Shown: positions 1 to 12,372, counted from the first letter of the stretch. The stretch: DNA of 27,000 nucleotides from Caldilinea sp. (GCA_025055055.1 JANWYX010000153.1:1-27000); one strand, 5' to 3'. Made by a program: numbers and translations. Notes: a model not told the origin generated them from the sequence alone.

Positions 1-501
1 GACGACGTTGGCGACGGTGATCGCACCGTTCACTTCGATGGCGTCGTGCGTGTCTGCAAAGAGGTCGATGGCGCCGGCGTCGGGCGAGGTCGCTGCCAGG
101 CCGATCAAGGTTATGTCCCCGTCGAAGCGGTCGCTAATCCAGACCGCGGGTCCGGCGGCAGGCGCAATCGTGACCAAACCGCTTGCCTGAAGGGTCAGGT
201 TGCCCATTGGGCCGGCAATGGCCGACCCCATCAGGCTGAGGTCGACGCTTTCGTTGTAGACACCTGCGCAGATGGCGATGACATCTCCAGGCGAGGCGTT
301 GTTGACGGCCGCCTGAATCGTAGGGTGATCGCCTCCGGACGGGCAGACGGTGATGGTCGCTGCGTGGGCGGGCGCGCTGATCAGCGTCGCCAGCGCCCAA
401 AGCAACGCCAACGCCAGCAGCAGCGCGCTCCAGCGCGGTGCACTTCGGTGGAATGAGGGGGTAAATTTTGAACTGGCTTGCTCCTTGTTGGATGAATGAA
501 T
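1..501 (-). CDS. Secreted right-handed beta-helix (pectin-lyase-fold) protein, 5' part, truncated by window edge
   Basis: The minus-strand frame reads through without a stop from position 507 to the window edge. It contains a hydrophobic signal segment (about 423-361, LLLALALLWALATLISAPAHA) and then ICxG-type beta-helix entry text: CPSGGDHPTIQAAVNNASPGD followed by VIAICAGVYNESVDLSL. This 'PTIQAAV..A.PGD.I.IC.G.Y.E' pattern is typical of secreted parallel beta-helix proteins annotated as right-handed beta-helix or Omp/pectate-lyase-like. The protein is probably exported and carbohydrate- or surface-related; no catalytic residues are visible in the fragment. The start is unresolved. No ATG, GTG or TTG lies between the upstream stop (508-510) and the signal segment, only an ATT (499-501) and TTG codons inside the hydrophobic core (409-411). 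The AAGGAG at 481-486 has no start codon in this frame at a useful distance. The family call is fairly safe; the start coordinate is provisional. Confidence 0.6.
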   Translation of the reverse strand, partial: MHSSNKEQASSKFTPSFHRSAPRWSALLLALALLWALATLISAPAHAATITVCPSGGDHPTIQAAVNNASPGDVIAICAGVYNESVDLSLMGSAIAGPMGNLTLQASGLVTIAPAAGPAVWISDRFDGDITLIGLAATSPDAGAIDLFADTHDAIEVNGAITVANVV

Positions 502-835
502 GTAAGGTTAGATGAAAAACCAATGATTGATAGACAGGTGGAGAGCCATCCCCCATGGCGACGCGTTGGAGTGCGAGGCGTGGATTGTAGCTACACCTTT
601 CTCATTATCACTTACTATTTCTTAAAGCTCAAGACGAAAAACGGCTGATGGTTATTAGAAAAATCATTGGTCAATAAGCGTAGCTGCGGCTACGAGCCGC
701 AGGTTTGGGCATATCGGCAAATTGCTAAAATCATTTGCCAACTCCAAAGGTTGTGAAATTATGCGGGAAAATTCTAATTCCGATGGGTTACAAAAGCGTT
801 ACGCTGTAAGTAAGCGATCGAGGCAATGCACAAAA
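502..835. other. AT-rich intergenic region with hairpin
   Basis: No credible gene lies in this stretch between two minus-strand genes; short frames here lack family resemblance. It carries a perfect 8-bp hairpin, CTGCGGCT (684-691) and AGCCGCAG (695-702), with a 3-base loop. This lies about 130 bases beyond the exporter stop and has no adjacent T-tract on either strand, so it is at best a weak terminator. A 10-bp inverted pair, ACCAATGATT near 519 and AATCATTGGT near 662, flanks the middle of the region. A minus-strand promoter candidate is listed separately. Confidence 0.5.
604..632 (-). promoter_or_regulatory. Candidate sigma70-type promoter for the beta-helix gene
   Basis: Read on the minus strand, TTGAGC (627-632) is followed after exactly 17 bases by GATAAT (604-609). 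That is four of six and five of six matches to the consensus boxes. Transcription would start near 597 and run into the beta-helix gene. No experimental support; the call rests on box match and spacing only. Confidence 0.4.
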
Positions 836-1462
836 CTATCTTTCGCGGTTGAAGTGGATGAGGGCCGTTCCCAGCACAAAGGCGCCGAGCAGCGCTGCGC
901 CGATGCCGCAGAGCAAATGGATGGCGCGGAACGCGCGGGTGGTTGTGGGCGGCTTTAGCCTGAGCAACCCAACCATCAACAAGGCCCACAGCGCAGCACC
1001 GAGGACAAGCCCGACGAAGGTCGACACATAGCCCGTGGCGTCCACCGGCGATGCGACAAACAGAAGCGCTGCGGCAGCCACACCCACCCAGAGGCCGAGC
1101 GCATAGGGATTGGTGAAGCCGGTTTTGGCGCTGCTGCGGAAGCCTTGTTGTGCTTCGCTCAAGTCAAGGCGTGGCGCTGCACCCTGGCGTGCGTCCAACA
1201 GTGCGCCCCAAGCCAGCCGTAGGAAGAAAAAGGCGCCGACAATGGTGAAAATGATGCGCAACGGTGTCAGTCCGGCCGTGACATAGAGCAGGAGCAACGC
1301 TGCAGCCATCCAGGGCGCATCGCCTACAATTGCACCGGCGAAGATGGCCAGAAGCCTGCCGGGTCCGCCGCGCCTGCCTTCGGAAAGCCCTGTGGCGGCG
1401 ACGGAGAGCTGTTGCGAATAGAAGAGAAAACCGGCGGCGAGGGCGAGCATAAATGCAGCCAT
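836..1462 (-). CDS. LysE/RhtB-family amino-acid exporter
   Basis: A 208-residue, strongly hydrophobic protein with about six membrane segments, the usual size and layout of LysE/RhtB efflux permeases. The first helix is near residues 3-22, followed by a short Gly/Arg-rich loop (SEGRRGGPGR). Helices then lie near 38-62, 66-88, 120-137, 142-166 and 178-200. The GFTNPYALGLWVG segment matches the conserved 'TNPxxxxFW' region of the family. The family exports amino acids or related small metabolites by proton antiport at the inner membrane; the substrate cannot be read from sequence. The ATG lies only 5 bases after the stop of the upstream aminotransferase, so the two are almost certainly co-transcribed and the exporter may remove a product or analogue of the aminotransferase reaction (inference). 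The ribosome site (AGAAGG) lies inside the aminotransferase end. Confidence 0.82.
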   Translation of the reverse strand: MAAFMLALAAGFLFYSQQLSVAATGLSEGRRGGPGRLLAIFAGAIVGDAPWMAAALLLLYVTAGLTPLRIIFTIVGAFFFLRLAWGALLDARQGAAPRLDLSEAQQGFRSSAKTGFTNPYALGLWVGVAAAALLFVASPVDATGYVSTFVGLVLGAALWALLMVGLLRLKPPTTTRAFRAIHLLCGIGAALLGAFVLGTALIHFNRER

Positions 1463-1467
1463 ACACT

Positions 1468-2556
1468 TTAGACCTTCTGCGCAAGCACGCGACCGATGAC
1501 CTCAAGCCCGCGCTCCACCAGCGCAAGGTTGGCCTGGCTGCCCATGTGGCCGATGCGAAAAACCTTGCCCGCCAGCTCGCCGTAGTTGCCGCCGACCGCC
1601 ATGCCATGGCTGCGCAGCGCGCGGTCAAATTCAGGCCAGCTCCACCCCTCGGGCATATAGGCGGCGGTCACGGTCGGCGAATTGTACGCCTCTTCTGCAG
1701 GAAAGAGCCGGATTCCCAACGCCTCCAGGCCGCGACGACATCGCTCCGCTGCCGTTGCATGGCGCGCATAGACCGCCTCCATGCCCTCTGCCAGCAGCAG
1801 ATCGAGCGAGATTTCCAGGGCGGCCAGGGCGCTCCAGTTGTGCGTGTACGGTAGATACCGCTGCGTCGGTCCTTCGCGCCAGGGCGCCAACGCGTCATAA
1901 CCCACATAGTTCACCTCGGCTACAGCCTGCCAGGCGCGCTCGCTCACGGTCACAATCGAGAGGTCGGGCGGCAAGCTCAACGCCTTCTGACTGCCGAGCA
2001 GCCCCAGGTCGATGCAGCAGCGATCGACCTCGACGGGAACACCGCCGCCGCTGGCCACAAAGTCTACATAAAACAGCGCATCCACCTCACGGCAAATCTG
2101 TCCAAGCTCCTCCAACGGATTGAGCGTGCCGCTCGGCGTCTCGCAATGGACGGCGGTAACCAGCTTGGGGCGGAAGCGTTGCGCCGCCTCGCGCACCGGC
2201 TGCGGATCGAGAATGCGGTCGAAGGGAAAGCCGACGACTTCCACCTCGGCCCCGATTTGGCGCGCCATGTCGCCGATGCCGTAGCCGAAGAGGCCGGTTC
2301 CCACCGCCAACACGCGGTCGCCCGGCTGCACCACGCTTTTGAGCGCGCCCCACAGCGCAAGCATCCCTTCGCCCGTTTGAATCGTCACCTGCGCGCTTGC
2401 GCCTAAAACGGTCTGCAGCTTGGCTGCACAGCGTTCGTACAGTTCAAAAAACTCCTCCTCTAGGTCTGCGCTGCCGTAGTCAATAGCGTAGGCGGCGCGC
2501 ACTGCCTCTGGCACTGAGACCGGACCCGGCACAAGTGGAATCGGATAGCTTTGCAT
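1468..2556 (-). CDS. Class V PLP-dependent aminotransferase (serine-pyruvate / alanine-glyoxylate type)
   Basis: A 362-residue fold-type I PLP enzyme of the usual length for the family. Visible landmarks are the N-terminal substrate loop PLVPGPVSVPEAV, the TGEGMLALWGAL helix (61-72), HCETPSGTLNP (137-147), the PLP-ring Asp in FYVDFVASGGG (D165) and the Schiff-base lysine in GSQKALSLPPD (K191). A C-terminal FRIGHMG segment matches the class V end domain. Members move an amino group between serine/alanine and pyruvate/glyoxylate, or act on phosphonates; the exact substrate is not clear. GGGAGG sits just upstream of the ATG, supporting the start. It forms a two-gene unit with the LysE-type exporter and is transcribed divergently from the helicase gene. 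Confidence 0.88.
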   Translation of the reverse strand: MQSYPIPLVPGPVSVPEAVRAAYAIDYGSADLEEEFFELYERCAAKLQTVLGASAQVTIQTGEGMLALWGALKSVVQPGDRVLAVGTGLFGYGIGDMARQIGAEVEVVGFPFDRILDPQPVREAAQRFRPKLVTAVHCETPSGTLNPLEELGQICREVDALFYVDFVASGGGVPVEVDRCCIDLGLLGSQKALSLPPDLSIVTVSERAWQAVAEVNYVGYDALAPWREGPTQRYLPYTHNWSALAALEISLDLLLAEGMEAVYARHATAAERCRRGLEALGIRLFPAEEAYNSPTVTAAYMPEGWSWPEFDRALRSHGMAVGGNYGELAGKVFRIGHMGSQANLALVERGLEVIGRVLAQKV

Positions 2557-2620
2557 CTTGGCCTCCCTCTGGATTCACGGTAACATGCTGTAGTAACAGC
2601 TGAATGGCCGGAAATGTGGA

Positions 2621-2654
2621 AGAGAACACAAAGCCGCAGAGGCGCAAAGAAAGG
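2621..2654. repeat. Short CACAAAG/CACGAAG-type intergenic repeat, copy 1
   Basis: The gap between the divergent aminotransferase and helicase genes (2557-2771) contains ACACAAAG, CGCAGAGG and CGCAAAG in about 30 bases. This 'CRCRAAGR' periodic text is shared with 11321-11347 and 24153-24230. Similar sequences are scattered through intergenic DNA of many unrelated bacteria. No open reading frame of its own is credible. A small hairpin, GCTGT-AGTA-ACAGC, lies upstream near 2588-2601. Confidence 0.5.
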
Positions 2655-2771
2655 ATAGAATAGAAACGCATTGGCGGCTGCGTGCAATTTCATTGTTTTC
2701 GGCGCTCCCGGCTCAGACGCCCAATATAGTACTACGAGATCATTCTAAAGAGTAGCAAAGAGTATGTTGTA

Positions 2772-4877
<2,106 letters not shown>

Positions 4878-5065
4878 TGGCACCCGACCTTTACAGAATA
4901 GATAAGTTGCCGGCCGGGTACGGCGCCGGCCTGCGCCAAAACATCTATCGCTCACCGTTTGTCTTCGCTCAGCCCACGGCGACCAAGCCTGCGATGAACG
5001 AGAATCGACACTTTCCGATCGAACGCATTTTCTGATCGCACGCAATCCATCTCACAATTTTCCCC
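4878..5065. other. Intergenic region before the first polyol operon
   Basis: No credible gene. A GC-rich hairpin can form between two GCCGGC copies (4909-4914 and 4925-4930) about 30 bases after the helicase stop. It has no T-tract, so its role as a terminator is doubtful. The rest shows no clear structure until the promoter at 5066. The gene-free stretch continues through the promoter, operator and leader to 5215. Confidence 0.4.
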
Positions 5066-5094
5066 TTGACAATCCTCTTTGACTGTGCTACTCT
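5066..5094 (+). promoter_or_regulatory. Strong sigma70-type promoter of the first polyol operon
   Basis: A perfect -35 box TTGACA (5066-5071) and a -10 box TACTCT (5089-5094) are separated by exactly 17 bases, about 120 bases upstream of the first permease ATG. The start of transcription would fall near 5101, inside the palindrome at 5096-5132. This geometry is typical of a repressible promoter. Confidence 0.7.
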
Positions 5095-5095
5095 G

Positions 5096-5132
5096 TTTGC
5101 AAGTTTGTCCACAGCGTGGACAAATGTGCAAA
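5096..5132. promoter_or_regulatory. 37-bp double-palindrome operator over the transcription start
   Basis: Inner arms TTTGTCCAC (5104-5112) and GTGGACAAA (5116-5124) are perfect 9-bp reverse complements around AGC. Outer arms TTTGCA (5096-5101) and TGCAAA (5127-5132) are also perfect, separated from the inner arms by 2 bases. The site begins one base after the -10 box. The operon's own SorC-family regulator (12373-13374) is the natural binder; oligomeric SorC proteins often use long composite operators. A second near-perfect palindrome, GCAGAAA-C-TTTCTGC, follows at 5139-5153 in the leader. Binding is inferred, not shown. Confidence 0.65.
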
Positions 5133-5215
5133 GTCGATGCAGAAACTTTCTGCTCGTTCCCAAAAAAGCTAGACATTCGAATAGTCCTTTTGCGTTTGCT
5201 TGAGTTGAGGTTCCG

Positions 5216-6127
5216 ATGCAGGCAACCCGGTCGCATGAAACGCGCACGCGGCGACGCGTTCCGCTTTGGTCGCCCGAAGCGCCCTTGATTTGGATGGCGC
5301 CCGCTATCATCTTATTGCTGCTATACTCAATCTATCCTCTGATCTATAACATCTGGACCAGTTTCCATAAGTTTGACCCTCTTGTGCGTGATTTTGTCTG
5401 GGTGGGCGGTGAAAACTGGTCTACGCTTTTCACGGATTTGCGTGCCTTAAACGCCGTGCGCGTGACTTTCACCTACAGCGCTATCGCCCTTTCTGTGCAA
5501 TTAACTCTAGGTTTAGCTATTGCTATGTTGCTTGACGCCGGCGTCTATGGCCGCGGTCTATGGCAGTCGTTGCTAATTCTGCCTATGGTGACGCCGCCTG
5601 CTGTCGTTGGGTTGATTTTTCGGTTGCTGGAGCACAGCGAATACGGCGTTATCTCATGGGTTTTGTACAGCGCAGGCCTTATTGGCAGGCAGGAGCCGCT
5701 TCTTGGCGGGACCGGGCAGAACGCGCTGTTCGGCGTACTGCTGGCTGACATCTGGCAATGGACACCGTTTTGCATTTTAATCCTGCTGGCTGGTCTGAAA
5801 GCCTTGCCTACGGACCCACTGGAAGCTGCAGAAGTGGACGGCGCCAATGCTTGGCAGAAATTTTGGCATGTGAAATTGCCCTTGCTGCGCAACGTGCTAG
5901 CGGTGGTGATCTTGTTCCGCATTATCGATTTGTTTCGGGTGTTCGACTACATCTACGTGATGACGAGCGGGGGACCCGGACAACGCACAGAAACAATCAG
6001 TTACTACGCGTATCAGACCTATGTTTTTATCAACTGGGGGTACACGGCTACGCTAGGCGTGGCGATCCTCGTGGTGATTTGGCTCACCGCGTTCCTGTAC
6101 ACGCGCATTTTCCATGTTGAGTGGTGA
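5216..6127 (+). CDS. Carbohydrate/polyol ABC transporter permease, MalF/UgpA type
   Basis: A 303-residue inner-membrane permease with about six helices. The first is near residues 28-46 (WMAPAIILLLLYSIYPLIYN), after an arginine-rich cytoplasmic start. The cytoplasmic EAA loop that docks the ATPase is EAAEVDGANAWQKFWHVKLP, followed by a long final helix ending in FHVEW. Size and order match the CUT1-family MalF-like subunit. The start ATG follows TTGAGG. It is the first gene of the operon, followed 19 bases later by its MalG-like partner. No ATPase gene accompanies this pair. Base composition is visibly more AT-rich (TTA/CTA leucines, TTT) than the enzyme genes downstream. Confidence 0.9.
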   Translation: MQATRSHETRTRRRVPLWSPEAPLIWMAPAIILLLLYSIYPLIYNIWTSFHKFDPLVRDFVWVGGENWSTLFTDLRALNAVRVTFTYSAIALSVQLTLGLAIAMLLDAGVYGRGLWQSLLILPMVTPPAVVGLIFRLLEHSEYGVISWVLYSAGLIGRQEPLLGGTGQNALFGVLLADIWQWTPFCILILLAGLKALPTDPLEAAEVDGANAWQKFWHVKLPLLRNVLAVVILFRIIDLFRVFDYIYVMTSGGPGQRTETISYYAYQTYVFINWGYTATLGVAILVVIWLTAFLYTRIFHVEW

Positions 6128-6146
6128 GATAGGAGACGGAGCAAGC

Positions 6147-7097
6147 ATGGCTGCGGAGAGGTTGACGGCAAAGCCGGTCGCAACAACGCCGAAGGTGGAT
6201 CGTTTGGCATGGCTGCGAGATGGCCGCACGTGGCTGCGTACAATCCTGATCGTATTTATTGTGTTTATCTTCGTCTTTCCGATTTATTTCTGGTTTCTGG
6301 CCTCATTCAAACCTTTTGGCTTGATTTTCACGTTGCCTCCGGTGTTCTTCTTCGAGCCAACTTTTACCTGGTACAGCGTGGTGTTGGGCGGGGTTCCTTA
6401 CAACAAAGTGATGCTGGAGTTGACCGGTGCTTTAACCAGCACCGGCGGTGGTCTGTACTATTCCGTACCTTACATCATCGACAGCATCATCATCGCAACA
6501 ATCAGCACGTTGCTTGTAGTCCTCGTGGGCACGCCAGCCGCATATGCGCTTAGCCGCTTCCCCATGCGTCGTCGTCATGATGTGGCTTTTTGGATTCTCA
6601 GCACCCGCATGATGCCGGTTGTGGTTGCTGCAATGCCATTCTTTTTGATGTATCGAGCACTCGGTTGGATTGACACCTATCATGGCGTGGTTTTAGTGCA
6701 TACGGTGATCAACCTGCCGCTGGCGATTTTATTACTCAAGAGTTTTTTCGACGAAGTTCCCTTTGACCTCGATGAAGCAGCAATGGTCGATGGCGCCACG
6801 CGCTGGCAGGCGTTCTACAAGGTGATCATCTACTATGTGCTGCCCGGTCTTGCAGCCACTGCTATTTTAAGCTTCATTTTTTCTTGGAATGAGTTTTTGC
6901 TAACTCTGACGCTCACGCGAACCTCTGTGCGCACCATGCCGGTTGCCGCCTCCACTTTCGACACGGCGACAGGCGGCACAGAATGGGGATTTCTCGCTGC
7001 ATTAGGAACCTCTGCAATGGTTTCGGTCTTCATTTTTGTGCTTTTCGTTCAACGTCATCTTGTGCGCGGGCTGACGATGGGCGCCGTCAAGGGTTGA
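6147..7097 (+). CDS. Carbohydrate/polyol ABC transporter permease, MalG type
   Basis: A 316-residue permease with a leading hydrophilic segment, a first helix near TILIVFIVFIFVFPIYFWFL, and five further helices. The EAA loop reads DEAAMVDGATRWQAFYKV, characteristic of CUT1 MalG-like subunits, and the C-terminus ends RGLTMGAVKG as in this family. An earlier in-frame ATG at 6114 overlaps the previous gene but has no ribosome site. GGAG five bases before the ATG at 6147 decides the start. It should form a heterodimeric channel with the preceding permease and take substrate from the binding protein that follows. A perfect 18-bp palindrome begins at the base after its stop. Confidence 0.9.
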   Translation: MAAERLTAKPVATTPKVDRLAWLRDGRTWLRTILIVFIVFIFVFPIYFWFLASFKPFGLIFTLPPVFFFEPTFTWYSVVLGGVPYNKVMLELTGALTSTGGGLYYSVPYIIDSIIIATISTLLVVLVGTPAAYALSRFPMRRRHDVAFWILSTRMMPVVVAAMPFFLMYRALGWIDTYHGVVLVHTVINLPLAILLLKSFFDEVPFDLDEAAMVDGATRWQAFYKVIIYYVLPGLAATAILSFIFSWNEFLLTLTLTRTSVRTMPVAASTFDTATGGTEWGFLAALGTSAMVSVFIFVLFVQRHLVRGLTMGAVKG

Positions 7098-7115
7098 AAA
7101 GAAGTGCACTTCTTT
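7098..7115. promoter_or_regulatory. Perfect 18-bp palindrome between permease and binding-protein genes
   Basis: AAAGAAGTGCACTTCTTT is an uninterrupted self-complementary 18-mer starting immediately after the permease stop codon. It could be a protein-binding site or, in RNA, a small hairpin affecting relative expression of permease and binding protein. The remaining gap to 7269 has no clear promoter but ends in a strong ribosome site (AAGGAGGAAA) for the binding protein. Confidence 0.45.
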
Positions 7116-7269
7116 CTCTAAATACGGAAACTGGACAGGTTCTTTGCTAATCAGGGAGGTGCGGCAAGTCTAGAGAGAACAGCGCAAAGGTCCAGAATTT
7201 TTCATCTGCTCCCAAACCGATTCATACAACATGCTATCCTTCACTATATGATGACAAGGAGGAAATACG

Positions 7270-8817
7270 ATGAACGAAATCGATCGCCAGCAGCGTCTCT
7301 GGATTGCCAAACAGGCGGAGAAGGTGCGCAAAGGACGGATGACGCGACGCGAATTTATTCGAGCAGCAGCAATGGCTGGCTTCGGGATCACTAGTATGCG
7401 CTATTTGACCGGTTGCGCCGCCCCCCAGGCCCCCGTTCCAACGCCGGCACAAGTGGCTGCTACTGCAGGGCCAGAATCCGCCATCGAGCCAACTTCCGAA
7501 ACGGCGAAATGGTTGCGCGATGTCGGCGGACAGTTTCGCGGCACAACGCTGCGCGTCGTGAGCGAGTCGACGCCTCCAAGCCGCGCCATCAGCCAGATCA
7601 TGCAGGAAGAGTTTATCCCTCTCACCGGGATCAATGTGGAGTGGGAGCAACTGCCGCTTGATCAGGTGTTGGCGAAGATCAGTCAGGACACTGCAGGCGG
7701 ACTGGGTCAAAACGACATTTACTACTGGGACCAGGCATGGATTGGACGCTTTGTGAATGACGGCGTCGATCCGCAGGAAATGATGCAAAAGACCGAGCTG
7801 TCGATGCCCAATTGGAACTTCGATGATTTTCTGCCTCCGCTGGTGGAAAACATCGCCACTTATAAAGGCAAGCTCGCAGCCATCCCTTACGATATTCCTA
7901 TCTTTATCATGATGTATCGCAAGGACATCTTTGAGGAGCTGGGACTGAGCGTGCCGACAACAATGGATGAATATCTGGAGGTGGTGCGCGCTATTTATGA
8001 AGCTAAGTCCGGCGATGGCGTCTACGGGACAACCGCCCAATGGAAATCCGGTCATTACGCGCTGGAATGCAATTGGACGGCATGGCACTGGGCGCATGGC
8101 GCATCTATCTTCGGCGCCGATGAGGTGTCGAATTTGAACGACGAGCGCGGCATCGCTGCGGCGAATTACATGTTGGAGCTGGGCAAATATATGCCGCCCG
8201 GAGTAACTACATGGGATTGGTCCGGCGAGGGCGACAGCTTTGCGCAAGGCCTAGCAGGCATTTATATCTCTTGGGGTGAATTCTTCCCCGGCTTCGACGA
8301 TCCATCACGCTCAAAAATCGTCGGTCTGGCGGAGGCGGCGCCCTGCCCCAAGGAAATTGCGCTTCGCACCAAGGCGGAATGTGGCTTTGATGAAACGCCG
8401 GGTATCTCACACCAGGGTGGTTCCAGCCTGGCGATTTCTCGCTACAGCAAGAACATTGACGCTGCTTGGATCTTCCTCCAATGGGCGACCAGCGCTGACA
8501 TCACCGTGCGCGCCAGTATTCTAGGCGGAGGCGCTTCACCGACGCGACGCAGCACCTTCACGGATCCACGCACTCTGGAATTCAACAAGGTCGTCCCCGG
8601 CACAACCCGGCACTTTGCTGTGACGCTGGACGCCATTGAGAATCGCATGGGCACCGAGCCGCATCATCCCGCCTGGGCTGCACTCTCCGTTGACAGCTTT
8701 GCAGTCGAGCTGGGCAAGATGACGACCGGGCAGCAGGATGTGAAGACCACACTGGACAACATGAAAGCCGCCGCCGACAAGGCTGTAGCGATGTTCAGAC
8801 AACACCAGTACGCCTGA
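7270..8817 (+). CDS. Tat-exported lipoprotein solute-binding protein of a polyol/sugar ABC importer
   Basis: A 515-residue extracellular binding protein. A twin-arginine signal is visible (TRREFIRAAAMAGFG, Arg26-Arg27), then a lipobox-like LTGC (Cys49) and a Pro/Ala/Thr-rich linker (PQAPVPTPAQVAATAGP). The mature part has the two-lobed type II binding-protein pattern: LRVVSESTPPSRAISQIMQEE, a hinge-type IPYDIPIFIMMYRKDIFEELG, and VPTTMDEYLEVV. Several tryptophans (WNFDDF, WTAWHWAHG, WDWSGEG) could stack on a sugar or polyol. AAGGAGG before the ATG supports the start. It follows its two permeases and should capture the substrate outside the cell. The exact ligand is unknown; the downstream enzymes suggest a polyol. 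Confidence 0.9.
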   Translation: MNEIDRQQRLWIAKQAEKVRKGRMTRREFIRAAAMAGFGITSMRYLTGCAAPQAPVPTPAQVAATAGPESAIEPTSETAKWLRDVGGQFRGTTLRVVSESTPPSRAISQIMQEEFIPLTGINVEWEQLPLDQVLAKISQDTAGGLGQNDIYYWDQAWIGRFVNDGVDPQEMMQKTELSMPNWNFDDFLPPLVENIATYKGKLAAIPYDIPIFIMMYRKDIFEELGLSVPTTMDEYLEVVRAIYEAKSGDGVYGTTAQWKSGHYALECNWTAWHWAHGASIFGADEVSNLNDERGIAAANYMLELGKYMPPGVTTWDWSGEGDSFAQGLAGIYISWGEFFPGFDDPSRSKIVGLAEAAPCPKEIALRTKAECGFDETPGISHQGGSSLAISRYSKNIDAAWIFLQWATSADITVRASILGGGASPTRRSTFTDPRTLEFNKVVPGTTRHFAVTLDAIENRMGTEPHHPAWAALSVDSFAVELGKMTTGQQDVKTTLDNMKAAADKAVAMFRQHQYA

Positions 8818-8841
8818 GAGAATGCAAGTCGATTGCTACGG

Positions 8842-8887
8842 GCGGCGCTTCCGAATTGACCGGAAGGAAGGGCCGCTCGTGGTTTTT
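8842..8887 (+). terminator. Hairpin plus T-tract after the binding-protein gene (possible partial terminator)
   Basis: An inner stem CTTCCG (8848-8853)/CGGAAG (8861-8866) sits inside an outer stem GCGGC (8842-8846)/GCCGC (8872-8876), followed after six bases by TTTTT (8883-8887). It lies in the 121-base gap before the SDR gene. It may cause partial termination so that the binding protein is made in excess over the downstream enzymes. The internal mismatch makes it weaker than the terminator at 15669. Confidence 0.35.
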
Positions 8888-8938
8888 CTATTTCGGAACC
8901 TTCTGGAAGTAAAACTCTTGTCGAAGTTTATCGAATTG

Positions 8939-9721
<783 letters not shown>

Positions 9722-9733
9722 GAGGACGGGACT

Positions 9734-11279
<1,546 letters not shown>

Positions 11280-11287
<8 letters not shown>

Positions 11288-11385
11288 AGTTGCTGCATTC
11301 GCTCTGGATGCGAAGCAGGCAACCACCAAGGCACGAAGACACAAAGGGGGAGCATGGTCCGACATGAAGCTGCTGCATTCGCCCT
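11280..11385. repeat. 80-bp duplication/insertion with CACGAAG-type repeat, copy 2
   Basis: Bases 11280-11305 and 11360-11385 match at 24 of 26 positions with an offset of exactly 80. Both copies contain GACATGAAG and TGCTGCATTCG, the first codons of the dehydrogenase gene (Met-Lys-Leu-Leu-His-Ser). Between them lie 54 bases holding CCACCAAGGCACGAAGAC and ACAAAGG (11323-11347), the repeat also found at 2621 and 24153. The upstream start copy opens a 27-codon frame (11284-11367) whose TGA overlaps the true dehydrogenase ATG, so kinase, mini-frame and dehydrogenase are chained by two ATGA overlaps. The ancestral order was probably a direct ATGA overlap between kinase and dehydrogenase. Confidence 0.8.
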
Positions 11386-12372
11386 CTCCGGGCGTGGTCG
11401 AAGTGACGGAGGCGCCCATTCCAACGATTGGGACGGGAGAGGCGCTGGTGCGCATGCGTTGCTGCGGCGTCTGCGGCACCGACCTGATGAAAGTATACTC
11501 GCCTACGACGTCCAGGCCGAGCCGGCTGGGACATGAGGTGGTCGGTGTCGTGGAGGCGGTGGGCGACGGCGTCGCCTTGCAGCCGGGGACGCGCGTCGCC
11601 CTAGCGCATCACGTGCCGGACTTCGCCTCGCACTACACACAACGGGGCAGTGGCCCAATGGACCCGCTTTTCAAACGCACCAACATCGAGCCCGGCGGCT
11701 TCGCCGAGTGGATCCGTGCGCCTGCGCTGCATGTGCGGCATACTTTGGTGGCGCTTCCGGACGAAATTCCCGACATGCGCGCGGTCTTTCTGGAGCCGTT
11801 GGCCTGTTGTCTGCGGGCGCTCGACCGCGTTTCGCTGCTCGAGGGCGACGCTGCGCTGATCATCGGCGTCGGTGCCGTTGGGCTGCTCTTCGCACCGTTG
11901 CTTGCGGATCGCAGCGTGATGACCTTCGCCGTGGACGTGCGGCCGGAAAGACTCGAGCTGGCCAGAGCGTGGGGTGTCGCCCAAGGCTTTTTGGCCGACG
12001 ACCGAGAGGCGGCAAGCGCAATGCGCGACCTCACTGAAGGCCGCGGGGTCGATGTCGTAATTCTCACCGTCTGGACGCGTGCGACGCTTGAGCTGGCTTT
12101 GTGCTCCGTGCGCGACGGCGGAACGCTGCTCCTCTTTGGCGCCAAGCCCGATGCTGCGTTCCCTGTCGATGGTTGGGAGCTTTGGCGTCGCGAGATCAAT
12201 CTGGTCAGCAGCTACTCCGCTACGCCCGATCTTTTCCCTCGCGCACTGGCGATTTTGCGCCGCTCCAGGTACACTTTGGAAACAACCGTCAGTCATGTGT
12301 TCAGCCTGGAGGACGGCGCAAAAGCGTTTGAAATTGCTCATCAAGGTCTGGCTTCAAAGGTGGTGATAGCCT

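Noticed and set aside
134..556. 140-codon minus-strand frame with an ATG at 554-556
   Set aside because: Its later part is Arg-rich shadow text, while the neighbouring frame gives a clean signal peptide and beta-helix sequence. It matters only if a frameshift joins the two.
722..958. 78-codon plus-strand frame near the exporter end
   Set aside because: It overlaps the 3' end of the exporter on the other strand, with unremarkable composition and no ribosome site.
4969..5310. 113-codon antisense frame across the first operon's promoter
   Set aside because: It overlaps a clear promoter, an operator and the start of a permease; no family features.
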